64,000 nucleotides of DNA, from the NCBI GenBank assembly GCA_905250115.1, contig CAJNOI010000104.1:1-64000 (forward strand). The letters are read 5' to 3'. A program made the position numbers and the translations under genes. This DNA comes from Adineta steineri (Eukaryota > Rotifera > Eurotatoria > Adinetida > Adinetidae). How positions within the stretch are numbered: the stretch's first letter is position 1; each line of letters opens with the position of its first letter. A model generated the notes under the pieces. It saw only the letters and a list, made by a program, of their open reading frames with translations. It did not search any database and was not told where the DNA came from. Below are positions 1 through 11,676 of the stretch, piece by piece.

Positions 1-1988
1 AAGGCAAAACATAAATTGAAAAAAAATGATAAGAAGAGAACGAACATCGATACAATTATCAAACAAGTTTAACATAGACAAATAAATGATAAATACTAAC
101 TTTAAATTCAAAGAAAAAAAACAATAGATTTTAAACATTATTAATTTTGTAAGAAATCATAACAACTATTTTATCCTATGAATATTTGTTCAATTTCAAT
201 GTTTTTCGTATATAAATTAGTCTGATTATATTTGTTAACTGTTTTCCAAATAATTTGAATCAGAAAATATATATATAGAATACAAACAAAATAAAAATCA
301 ATTTAACATAAAAAGTTTAAGTGTTCTCACGATATAGAAATATACTGAAAACTAATGAAAAAGAAATAAAATGAATTTATACATCACATAAACATATTTT
401 AGAGCTTTTCAAGCAATTATTATTACCATCGCTATTTAGTTGTTGTCGAGAGCATCAACAATTCGAAAATTTAATTTGTTTTATTCTTGCTATTAATACA
501 AAATTATGAAAAAAGATGAAAAATATCAACGAATATCTTTTTTTTCTTTTCTCTTTTCATTCAAGCGTGAATGAATATTACGATGAGATTGAAATTTTTT
601 TCTTACATTGAATTGCTTATCAATAGTTGAAACAGAACGAAAAGAAAAGAAAAGAAAAGAAAAATCACGTTGTTTTGTGTTCGTAATAGATTTGTATATA
701 GTTCAAAAGTTTTACTTTTATTTTGAAATAAAGTAAAATAAAATAATCAACGAATTAGCATACTTTACAATCAGTTTATTTTATTATATCTCGTTGAATA
801 ATATAGAAATTAAACAAATATATATATTTTATTAAAAGATTATCTAATCTATCTATAGATTGTTCATACATTGAAATGTTATTCAATCCAAAATTTATAT
901 GAGATTTTAATATTTTTTTATGTACTTTAATCAATAAACGGACAAACGATTATTCTGTCCGTTAGTTAATATATCGGTGAAAAAGAAAAAATATAAAAAT
1001 AATGGGTTATATCGTATAGTGGTATAGATACGAACAAACACACACACATAAATATAGATAAATTTGATCTGATTTTTTTTCTTTATCAAGGTAATCTATA
1101 TTAATATTAATGAAAAGCTTTTTCTTTTATGGAAATTTATTTAATTGAAAACTGTAACAAAAATAATTCTATATGTTTTACTTTGACTTATTCTTTTTCT
1201 ATAAAAAAAAACTCTTTGATAATAATCAATGAGAATAAATATTTCATTACGTATAAGTGCAATAAGAAAAGGTTTCTGTTTTTCTTCTCGAATATATCAC
1301 ATTCGTATAAGTACATAATGATGTTAAAATGATTGCTTTAATTCCAGTGAAATATCGAATATATTTTGCATCATATAAATTATTCCCAGCTTTAATATTT
1401 CTGATAAAATAAAACAGATTCAGTTGAAATATCTCCTTATAGTTAAAAGCTATGAATGTTTTTTAGAGCTTATATATTGATGTGTAACTCCATCGTTTTA
1501 ATTTTTGATGTAACAATCGTAGTTTATATGATAGATGTGCTTAAAAAAATTCTAAATTATAATCACAAGTCATTAAAAATGCATGTCGTGTGTTAAATCT
1601 TATTAAATACTTTTCAGTTTTTATTGTTTAATCTCACAATTACTATTCATTTTTTTATAATGCTATTCTATTCATATTAGTTCTTTTTATAGTCATCTGT
1701 ACGAAATTCGTTTCTTTATTTGAATACACTCAGATAAACTTTCTATGTTATTTCATTTATAGGAAAATGAATTTATTTTTATTCAAAATTGTTCTTCGTA
1801 GTTTATTCCACCTTTTGCCAATATTAAATTGTAAATATTTCATACATTTATTAAAGATATATAATCGAAGTATAAAGATCAAATTATTATTAAATTATAT
1901 TTCAAATATTTTCATCTTACAAAAATCGAATAAATAAATGGCTACTATAATGATACAAATATATAGATGAAGCAATAATTATCATTGT
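1..1988. other. AT-rich stretch without a recognisable gene
   Basis: No open frame here has convincing composition or splice sites. The sequence is strongly AT-rich with poly-A/T runs and short AT and GA microsatellites (for example AAAAG repeats near 640-662). I see nothing that can be named. Confidence 0.6.
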
Positions 1989-2256
1989 TCAATTAAATGT
2001 CATAAATAATTCACACATTCCTGCAGGGTGAAAACACACAAATATATTGACCTGATTCATTTTCAAATCATTCTTATAAAATTCATAAAATTGTTTTCGT
2101 TCAGTTAAACTAGAAAACATTTCATTTGTTCGATTTAATACTTTTAAATTTTTTGCACATGTATTAGTGGATCCACAAACACCTGATAAACTTTTGTCGA
2201 TAAATCCAATATCAAATGATGCAAGTTGATGTTTAACATCTCTTATTGAACTATAA
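1989..2256 (-). CDS. 3' terminal exon of an unrecognised gene
   Basis: On the minus strand a polypyrimidine tract and AG acceptor (AG at 2257-2258) lead into an open frame of 89 codons, including the TGA stop at 1989-1991. The frame starts with one leftover base, so the preceding exon must supply two. The peptide has coding-like composition, with a Cys-containing stretch (GVCGSTNTC) followed by a polar amphipathic tail (LNRTNEMFSSLTERKQFYEF). I do not recognise the family. Composition and splice site support a real exon; the upstream exons are not resolved. The nearby segment 2901-3008 could be the first exon, but the phases do not join directly, so at least one exon would be missing between them. 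Confidence 0.35.
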
Positions 2257-2900
2257 CTAAGTAAAAAAATATATCAAATAGAAACAATTTTAGATAACAA
2301 ACAAATGAGAATATCTTCTAATAGATATTTTACAATCGAAAAATAGAAATGATTCTTTAATTTTCTTGCTACAAATAAAAACTTATCAGAATAAAATAGA
2401 TAGAAAATATTTTAACAGAATTGTATTCAATATTTATTTGTATAAAAAATTCTTTCGTCATGTCACTATTCAAGCCAAGATACTTTACTACTTAATGCAT
2501 CGTATTTTTATTTATACTCTATTGGAAATTGTTCAGTTGAATAATTACATATTATTCAATTTTTTACTATAATAATGATATTTTTTTTCTGTATTTAGCA
2601 AAGCTAATCTGATCTTGAACATTTGCTAATGAATATTATATATAACATACTATAAAATCATCTATAATACTGTATTATCAATTATGATTATGTATAAACT
2701 TTTTATTAGTAAATAGTTGATAAATAGTATAAAAATCTATCGTTTCTAGTACAATTAAATGATCTGATATGATTGACTCATTTCTACGAAAGCGATTATC
2801 TGAATTTATTTTAAAAAATAGGAAATTCATTTAAATAAATCTTACATACTTTTTTTGTATATTTAGATTGATAATTATTATAAAGTTTATAATACCTTAC

Positions 2901-3008
2901 ATAAAAGTCGTTACTCCATACAATTAATATAAGAGGTATAACACAGCTAAATGTAAATATTCTTTTATAAACCAGTGACATGCATCGATGAAATGGAATC
3001 CAAAACAT
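2901..3008 (-). CDS. Possible 5' exon with an N-terminal membrane anchor
   Basis: A 36-codon frame starts at ATG (3006-3008, or an internal ATG at 2979-2981) and ends at a good donor (GTAAGG, 2895-2900). It encodes basic residues followed by a hydrophobic stretch (IFTFSCVIPLILIVW), as in a type II signal anchor of a Golgi or ER enzyme. It lies upstream of the minus-strand exon at 1989-2256 and could be the start of the same gene. The linking exon was not found, and the reading could be chance. Confidence 0.25.
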
Positions 3009-6000
3009 ACTTCATACGATACAGCTAACATAGTTTTAAATCTAAGGAAATTTTAGAATAAAACAATATAGTAATATAGTATAATTACATTAAATTTCTA
3101 TTGTAAAAATAAGAAAAAGAAAAGATGAGTTGAAATTATGAGTAGCAAAAACAAATTCTTTGACTTTTTCTTTTTAAAATTAATAATTATGTCAATAATA
3201 ATCATAACTATAAACTTCATTGTTTTAGATGATACTTTATAGAATATAGCACCATTTTGCTCAATGTAATCATAAAGAAAAAACCGTTTTCTTAATCGAA
3301 TGAAATTCAATTGAAAATGTTCGAAACAAATATTGTAAAAATTTCGAGAATATTGACTTATCTTTGTACGATAAATAATAATTATAATATATCAAATGAT
3401 TTAATTAACCTTACAATTTTTTTTATTGTTTATCCTGATCTACGCAATCATTGCAACAATTGTTTTGTTTATTTAATTTTGTTGAACAAAATACAAAAAA
3501 GAACATTTTTCTTTTATATTTAATCAAAATATATCTTCGGTTTAAAAGAGATATGAACACATTCGAGGTAATTCACTTTTCATACGAGAATTAATCAAGA
3601 TATTCATTCTCGCAAACAACAAACTTCTAATAAAATCTACTTACTCATTTTCTTTTCTGTTCTATCGATTTTTCTTCGTTCTCTTTTAACCTTCGAATAA
3701 GATAGTGAATCGAATCTCATGTCTACCTCAATAAAATGACTCAAGTTGCTTTTTCGTTCTCTCATGTACAGTATACAATAATGTGAGAGGTAACAGAACG
3801 AAATATCCACATTTTTGTCTCGTATTCGTCTCTCTCTCGTGTAAAAACAATCAAATTTTTTTAATAGTTAATATGTCGCCAGAAGAAGTCAATAGAGAAG
3901 ACAGCGTTAACTCATTGAATGAAATGATTCCTTCGAATTCGCAAGTTTCCATAAAGAAAAATGACTGACGATAATTTGAATCGTGAATAACTATATAATA
4001 TATAAAGAAAACTATGCAATAGACAACATTTAACAAGTCAAACTGGTTGATCACAAGCTCAAAGAAATAGAAAGATCTGCGTACAAAATTCGCAGACGTT
4101 GCACTAGTGTCTATGAAACAGAAAATAAACAAGAATGAAGGGAAACGAGTCATGTAGTAGCAAAGAAACTAAAAACTTTCTAATCTGACTTTGATAAATC
4201 TTTTCGTCTTGAATATTTAAACAAGAAACATCATATTATGGAATAGAAAACTCAAAAATATCGAATACAGAGCAGATGACACATTATATGTAATCTGCTA
4301 TCTAAGAAAAAAGTAAAAGAAAGTCTTTTTATATACGGTTCGAATTTGTTTAAAAATTTCTATTTTCAGTTCTTAGATAATATAAGATTTTAATTAAAAT
4401 ATGATAAATATAATGAATTAATTATTAACTCTATTTAAAATAAAAGGGAAAATGAATTAAAACTAATCCAGTTAATATAAGAAAGGCTACTCATTTAGTT
4501 AAGCTTTTTTCATGAATTTTTAAATTAAAAAAATCGAATATTGTTATAAAAATATTTGCAATGCAAATTTTCAAATTGAAGAAAGCGAAATAATTTATTA
4601 AAAACTTACATAAATTACTGGAGATATTTCTAATATATATTTTATTCATTATTTGAACAATTGTCATCTAATCATAAAGAACCTAACTAAATTATTTCAA
4701 TTTTCCACCAAAATATAAAGAAAATATTGTTGAAAAACTTTTTCTAAGACTTTCTCTTTCACTTTAATCATAACATTGAACAAAATTTGCTACAATAAAA
4801 TTCAATTGATTTTTTCAAAGAAATAAAATAATGTAATATAGAAAAAGTTCAACATTTTTTAAAACAAAACCACTCAACCTTTTCCACGTATTCTATTGCG
4901 ATGAAAAAGCGACGTTTGTTCACTACGAACGTGTATACATGTTCGTGTTCAACAACGCGAATATTGAATAAGGATTATTACGATCGCACTCTCATATACA
5001 CGTAATTACAATAAAAATATCATAGTTATGATAAATAAATTACATTTTGTCAAAGTTCTGTCATATATTCACATGACAATCCACTGTGGATTGATCTTCA
5101 TATTGTGAGAGAAGCTTATCAGTTCGATATCATTTCTCTCTTTATTCAAAAATAATATTATTGAGCAAATAAAATTATTTAAATGATTACTCGAACAAGT
5201 TTTCATCAAAATAATCTCATATGACTTTGGATTATTTCAAAAAAAATAATATCATTGCAGTTGTTTCGTTACATTTTCACAAATTAATGAAAAAAAATTG
5301 TTAACGATATGAAACTGATTAGTTTCAGCTATTTATAAGAGAAAGCATGTTTTTAGTATTGATTAAAAATAATTTTGCGAACGTCATTGTTGTTTAGAAA
5401 AAAATCGTTTGCATAAAACAATGAATTTATTTTTATTAATAAGATTTTTCAATATCTTTATATTACTAAAATATTTTAACATAGGACATTATGTAATCAA
5501 AGACTTTTGAACCTTAATAATTATCGTATGAAATTGTCTAATCGATTTTATTTGCCATTCTTTCTTTCTCTATCACTAAACTTTTTATTATTGTAAAGAT
5601 AATCATAGTTGAAAACAATCAAGTATGTTTTTCAATTGATAAAACTCTATCTGAGATCTTTTTTTCCACTGTAACTTACATTGAGAAAATGTAAAAATAT
5701 ATGTCTGATATACAATCGACAATTTCCTTTTTTCTAATTTATTTTTAAATCTTTCAACATCAAATAATTTCAAATCTTCACAAACTGTAGTGTTTTCAAT
5801 TCGATAATCATAATGATGAAAAAAGAAAAAGAATTATTTTATATTTAATTGATTCAAACTATAAATCTCTTTATATATACGATGAACAAAATTTCTATTT
5901 TCTAACTATTGGTTTTGAACAAATACAATTAAATCAAGATTAAAATGATATAAAACTAATGAATATATTTTTATGAAATATATTTTCATAATTTATATTA

Positions 6001-6040
6001 GAAATGTTATTCATATATGTTTGATTTTGCTGTATAGAAT
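3009..6040. other. AT-rich stretch without a supported gene
   Basis: Small open frames occur at 3,098-3,523 and 3,783-4,153 on both strands, but they lack convincing composition or splice signals. One at 3,872-3,968 has acidic coding-like composition but ends at once. The rest is AT-rich with many stops in all frames. Confidence 0.5.
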
Positions 6041-6134
6041 CTTGAGGGTGTGGGTGTGGGTGAAGTTGAAAGTGTGAGTGTGTGAATCTATTCTTCATAT
6101 GATACCCACACTCACACCCAAACCAACATCCAAG
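6041..6134. repeat. Foldback element with telomere-like GTGTGGG tracts
   Basis: The segment begins CTTGAGGGTGTGGGTGTGGG and ends with CACACTCACACCC followed by CATCCAAG, so its two ends pair as an imperfect hairpin with CTTG/CAAG tips. Related short elements occur at 11,115-11,159, 13,827-13,909, 14,797-14,878 and 37,853-37,910, and at the matching places in the right arm. A degenerate relative lies at about 6,386-6,455. The G-rich unit resembles the TGTGGG telomeric repeat described for bdelloids. The link is an inference. Confidence 0.6.
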
Positions 6135-6468
6135 TATTTCTCGTTTTATTGATAGTGCTGAATGAAAAAGTTATTAGGATACTTCCATTCTATTCTCTTG
6201 GATTATTTCATCGATTTATTCAGATGATTCTTTTGGAATAAGTTAGATTTCACAGGATTTAGTTAAATCTATAATTGGTATTGATGTGCTTTGAGATGAA
6301 TATTGTGAAATAAAATGGGAATATTTTAAGCAAGTTTAATATAATATTCTATAAGTTTTTATTATTAAAGAAATAGAATCTGTTCGGTAAGGTGTAGGTG
6401 TGAATATAATTCAGCCATCCATATATCACTTTTAATCACCAATCCATACTCTCAAGTGTATATGAAGA

Positions 6469-8742
6469 TTAATCATATGAGAAATTTATTTTTATATCAT
6501 TAGATTTCTTCCACATAATTAATGCTTTAAAAGGTTCATTTAAGAAAAAATAAAGTATAGTAATATTATCATAAAGTGTTGCAAGTAATTGAGGAAATCG
6601 ATCCCATAACGGAGGATTTTTAATAATAATCTGTTCAGCTGTTAAAAGATTTTTCAAGGCTTGATCAAAGTCACCTTTTTTCATCCAACATAAACCAATT
6701 TGATATGATAAATCAATAAACCAAATAGATATAAAACTATTTTCATCATCAGGTAGTTGGTCAATAACCATCTGTTTAGTTTTTAAAAAGATTTCTAATG
6801 CATGACAAAAATCGCCTTTTCTCATTAAACATATACCAAATCTATATAACACATCAATATGTTGAATTGGTGTAAGATTATGTTCATTATTTAGTTGACA
6901 TTGATAATCTTTCAATTCTGTTTCATTATTTGGGTTTATAATTGATCTATAATGTTCATCAACATCGTGTATTTGTTTCTGATAAATACAATTTTGAACT
7001 GATTGTTTCTTTTTTAAAAGTAAATCATTTAGTTTCTGATTAATATCTGATCGACAAATGTTATTTATACTTCCAACATTCAATGCTTGTTGATAACATG
7101 ATATTGCACAATCAATATTTTCTATAGTATTCCAAACATCACCAATATGATTGTATAATTCAAGTGTTAATAAATTTTTTTCATCTAATAATGATAATAC
7201 AATACCATACTGAAGAAAAGCACTATCATATGCAGAAAAATTATAATAAAGATAACCAATAATCATATGAATAACTTTTGATTGAGAACTATCAATAGAA
7301 ATATTTCCTATGAGAAGATATTTTTTGTATAATTCAATTGCTTTTTCATAACACCCTAAATTACTAAATATAAAAGCAACATAAATATATATCATATTTA
7401 AAGATTCATTATTTAAACAGAATTCTTCTCCTGTCAATATATTGTAATATTGTTTGATCAAACGAAAATCATCTGTTTTCATAAATACATTATGTTTGTT
7501 TTTAAAAACAGGAATATGATTTTGAAAATCAGATATTAAATTTTCGATGTGTTCACTTATTTCATTATTTAACGTAAGTTCAATAATCCATGTTGAATCA
7601 TTTTCTTGTTGAATAGAATCAATGGAAAAAATAGTTCCCGGAAAAAATAAAATTTCTTGTTCATATGGCATTGAACTAAAACTAGAAATATCAATATAGG
7701 ATTGAAATCTATTGTGAATATTAATTTTAAATAAAGCACTTAATCGAGCTCCACGAATGAATAAACGAGCAATTTCTTCATTACGTGTTGTTGATATAAA
7801 TATATTCATTAAAATAAAAGGATCAGTATTTGATTGTAATCGTTTAAGATCATTTGCATTGAGAATTTGTCCTCGATAAACAATCAAAGGATATGTTTCT
7901 TGTTGTATTTCTGATAATTCTTGAAATTTCTTATATACACCTTTTAAAAAATATTGAAATCGACAAATAAAATGAATATTTTTCGTCCGAAATGCTTTAT
8001 TCAATAGTCGATATAAGAATGAATCTTGTGTGTACCAATTTAGAATAGTTTCATTTGAACAATACATATTGAAAGAATTGATTTTTATTAATTCATTCTC
8101 GGAGTTTTGATACTCCAAACGACATTGATCTAGCATGATTTGTTTTAATTCTTCCATATTAACATTTGAAGATTGAATTAAATGATAAATAAAAGATTTA
8201 TACCATAATATTGTTAAACTGTTACGATGTAAAGTTATTAATGATTCTTCAATATTATTTTCATTTAGAGACTATATATTTACTGGTAAATCACTTGTAT
8301 AGAGTAATAATATATCTTTACGTAATCGATTCATTAATTCATCGATATTTTCGAATCTGTCAACTAATTTTAAATAGTTTTGTTTATTGCATTGAATGTT
8401 TTCATTTGATTTTTTTAAAATATAAATTGATTGTATCTGAGATAAATCTTCAAAACTTGATAAATATTCTAAATCCATGGGTAATATAAGAAGAAATTTA
8501 CGTTCACTTTTAAATTTTCTTATATAACTTATACAAGCTTCACGACAATCAAATTGTTTTAGATAATTATCCGATATAGAGTTCGGAACAGCATCCAATG
8601 AAAGCCATATAATGTTAAAATCCTCATGATTTTGAATTTCATTTAATTCAGTAAATGATAGATTATATTTTTCCATTTTTGAAGTATCAACTGAAAGAAT
8701 AATTATATTTATTCCTCCTCTTGCGCTTATCGAGGTATACAT
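6469..8742 (-). pseudogene. ADP-ribosyltransferase with TPR repeats, interrupted by an in-frame TAG
   Basis: Two minus-strand open frames (8,742-8,272 and 8,157-6,469) lie in the same reading frame, separated only by a TAG at 8,272-8,274 and 38 clean codons. Read as one unit it spans about 757 codons. After an N-terminal region of roughly 200 residues comes an arginine-type mono-ADP-ribosyltransferase fold with the R-S-E signature: VYRGQ (Arg near 290), FISTTRN (near 316-322) and EQEILFF with the catalytic E-x-E (near 361-363). The C-terminal half has TPR-like helical repeats with pairs such as YEKAIELYKKYL and FDQALKNLLTAEQ. This family transfers ADP-ribose from NAD+ to protein arginines, and ART-TPR fusions are expanded in bdelloids. 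If the TAG is real, only a 562-residue protein starting at 8,157 would be made, and it keeps the whole ART core and the TPRs. A recent pseudogene, a base error or an unseen intron are the alternatives. Confidence 0.8.
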
Positions 8743-8964
8743 GCATTCTTTAACCTTTTATTATCTGTATTATTATTGTTATTATTACTGCTCTTTTTTT
8801 TTAAAGAAAGAGAAAAGACTCTTTTCGTGTTTAAGTTAATTTTCTTTACTAGCGCATGATGAGCGAGGGTTATCGAATGTTTGTGAACAATGAAGGAGCT
8901 CAGATTATAGTTGATGTAAAATCCGATAAATGCTACGCACTCTTGCGTAATAACTAATGTGCAG

Positions 8965-9197
8965 TAACATTGAATCATCAGCATCATTCATTAAATCTCG
9001 ATCGTCGTTAATATGTCGAACAAATTGAAATTAATTCATCTGTATCTTGTAGAAATCGTTCGTTAGTGAGAACATCGTCTCAACGACATAATAGAGGCAT
9101 ATCGCAAAACAAATCGAATTACGAACATAAAGAAACAGAACAAGTTATCACGTTGCAAAAAAATTCAGAACAAAACATTCCACAAAATATACAATGA
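8965..9197 (+). pseudogene. Left-arm copy of an unrecognised 3' exon, with a premature stop
   Basis: After an AG acceptor (8,963-8,964) an open frame runs to TGA at 9,195-9,197. It is rich in Gln, Asn, Ser and His (for example NRGISQNKSNYEHK, QNIPQNIQ). It is interrupted by TAA at 9,009-9,011. The right-arm counterpart (minus strand, 63,789-64,000) has TAC at this place and stays open, so the left copy carries a nonsense change. The frame is conserved in both arms past the stop. Family unknown. Confidence 0.4.
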
Positions 9198-9878
9198 ACA
9201 ACGTTACTAACAGAGCATAGCAGCACACCGCATGAAACAATAAATACAATTATAAAAGAATGAAGAAAATAACAATGAATTACGTTTGAATCAATAAGCA
9301 CAACAGGACAAGGACTTAACAGTAAGGGTGTGGTGGATGTAGTACATAGAAAAGAGCTGCACCCATATATACCCACCAATTTAGCAGATATATGAGCGAT
9401 TAAATCAACATAATTAAAAGAAAACTACTCGACTATACATATGTGCACAAAGTATAGGATATTTTCCAGAGATTTTATGAAAGAAGAGCATGGTACACAA
9501 CTATGTTCGGCAGCATTGATCACGTATTATGTGCATGTTCTTTTATTGATGTTAAGATCTATCCTATGTAAGATTATATATGAGACTGATATGATAACGC
9601 ATATGTCTGGAAATGAATAGTTTCGCTATTTGTGCACTCAACCGTGATGAAGGTTTTATCATAAATTATACCACATTCATGGCTATGCAAAAATGTGAAT
9701 TTTAAAATGCAACTGACGATCTTTATGTGTACAGTTTAAATGTTTTATTCAATAATAACAGTGTGTTACAGCAAATCAATTCTACAGATTTTTATACATA
9801 GTTAAACAAATACTATCAGAAGATATGAGTGTGAACATGAAACATGATGTTTATTATTACACTTGACCACCGAAACTC

Positions 9879-10593
9879 TCAAGTTGCATCTATTTCAGGC
9901 TCTTCTTTTTTTATAAGATTAGGTGATGACATTGTTGCAGTTGTTAATCGATCAGTTACTTTAACTTCTACCTTTGCGTAGAAATTGTCTCTTCTCCATT
10001 TGCATCTTCTATGAAAAATTAAATTTATTTTTCTCAAACAAAAGATAGAATTTAGAAACTAACCGAGCTTGAAACCAATTCATGATTTGGCTAAAAGAAA
10101 ACAATGGGAAATATAAAATAAAACTAGATAAGATATAAATATTTACCGTTCAGTTAAAATAAGTGAATGAGCAATTTCGATACGTCTTCGACGACATAAA
10201 TATTTTGAATAACGAAATTCTTTTTCTAATTCTGTTCAAATCAAATTTAACAGAACTTATTTATTAAGAAAAATTAAATATTATACCTGATAGTTGGTGT
10301 TGAGTAAAGTTCGTACGAAATCGTTTGAATTCTTCACGTGTCAGATTGATCACTAGAATAGAGATTTTGAGAGAGTAGAAAAGAACAACATAGAAAAATC
10401 AATGAACGAAATGAATGTTTTTTTTTAAAGTCGAAATTCAGAACAAAGATACTCATTTTGTAAGGGATTATCCATAAACAATATCTAGGCAAACATTGCT
10501 TTCTTTTTTATAAAATATTCACTTGAATTGATATTTTGCTGATAAGTAGAATTCGACAAGACTAGAAAATAACACATTATACGTACCTGGCAT
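9879..10593 (-). CDS. Mini-homeodomain protein (Hox/Antp class) lacking Asn51, left copy
   Basis: Five exons on the minus strand: 10593-10587, 10352-10287, 10231-10147, 10090-10064, 10008-9879. All introns are GT..AG and the spliced length is exactly 105 codons (104 residues). Only nine residues precede a near-complete homeodomain: helix 1 QLSELEKEF, then [14 protein letters not shown] as in Hox/Antp-class genes, then LTERQI. Recognition helix 3 reads [15 protein letters not shown]: Trp48, Phe49 and Gln50 are present, but the invariant Asn51 is Ala and Ile47 is Asn. The short tail ends [15 protein letters not shown], which contains a sumoylation-type I-K-x-E motif. There is no hexapeptide motif. 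The known family binds TAAT-type DNA through Asn51; losing it normally abolishes that contact, so this may be a dominant-negative or protein-binding homeodomain. The structure is intact; expression is not known. Confidence 0.8.
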
Positions 10594-11676
10594 GGTCAGG
10601 CGTCTTGACGAGATATGTTCTGTAACTATATGCAGTATTTATTGATATCCCATCATGACTAGTCTAGTCTGTTTTGTTCAGTCATTTCGTTCAGACAAGG
10701 GAGCAGAATACGAAAAGCGAGAAATGAAAGTTAGATTCGACATCTGAGTGTAAAATATGACCTTTCCATACACGGACGTCAGGTTAGATGGTGTGCACAA
10801 TGAGTTGAACTCTATAAAATATCGTTCGTAATGATACGGACAAATCTAAAACAGTATCTGAGATAGTTACGATGCTTTAGAAACTTGTTTAGATCATTGT
10901 GTTCTAGAGATATGCTTTAAATTTAAGTTCTGCAACAGAATTTTCACAAAACTTTGGTTATTTGTTTATTTGATTTTTATCGTATAATTTGATTAGTCTA
11001 TCACATAATTCAACTATGACTAAATGATAGCTGAGTGGTATTTAGAATGTGTGTTCGAATTGAATCTTCTCTTTATACTTATATTATTTAGATTAGTACA
11101 TCAGACTACAAAACATTTGATGTGGGTAAACTATCCGTCTCTTACTCACACCTTCAAGTAGATAGTATTCAAGTTCATATAAATACGAAATTCGGTACCA
11201 AGTTTGGTATCGAAATCACGATTTATATATTTTCGGATATCTTCCAATATTCATATTAAACATAATATCGAGTCGATTCGTTTCAAATTTTCTTTTCAAT
11301 AATTTGATTTAATTTGAAAGACAAATGAACGGTAAACATGACCAAATTTACTACTAAGAGACCTCTACTAATCATTGTCAATGTGTTCGAAAAAAGATTA
11401 TTAATGTTCACATCTCTACAAGATAGAAAGAAAGAATAGAACTTGTTCAAAATGCTCTTAATAATTCTCCAGAAAGACAAATATCGTTTTGTTTATTACT
11501 TGACTTTTCTCTGTCATAGATATTGCATCGATTATCTTCGATTGTTATTTTCAAAAACATGCAATTCTGAGGTCATCGTATGTATGTATACAATGACTAG
11601 GCAACTTCTTGTTTTTACGACACATATATATATATATAACGATCGTTTAATTAATATTTCTAAGTGAAAAACTGGA
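10594..11676. promoter_or_regulatory. Intergenic region between divergent homeobox and F-box genes
   Basis: About 1.1 kb separates the homeobox start (minus) from the F-box start (plus), so it must hold both promoters. It is conserved in the right arm (61,527-62,690), apart from a deletion next to the homeobox gene. It contains a short foldback element at 11,115-11,159. Small frames at 11,283-11,667 exist in both arms only because the arms align; their composition is not coding-like. Confidence 0.45.
11115..11159. repeat. Short foldback element, telomere-like
   Basis: CATTTGATGTGGGTA pairs loosely with TACTCACACCTTCAAG around a short loop. The right-arm copy (62,041-62,090) begins CTTGAAGGTGTGAGTA and contains TACCCACACCC. 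It belongs to the same family as the element at 6,041. Confidence 0.45.

Noticed and set aside
1001..1040. GTATAGTGGTATAGATAC resembles a tRNA A-box
   Set aside because: No B-box or cloverleaf follows; no tRNA gene was convincing anywhere in the window.
1989..2256. Idea that the 3' exon encodes a Golgi sulfotransferase tail
   Set aside because: Only a vague resemblance in the polar C-terminal helix together with a possible upstream signal anchor; no cofactor motif is visible.
3872..4153. Short acidic frame (MSPEEVNREDSVNS...) and following Arg/Lys-rich piece
   Set aside because: It ends after 31 codons, no donor site fits, and the following piece has stops. At most a decayed gene, not supportable.
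11283..11667. Small frames between the homeobox and F-box genes, also in the right arm
   Set aside because: They lie in a shared promoter region, overlap on both strands, and have no coding-like composition.
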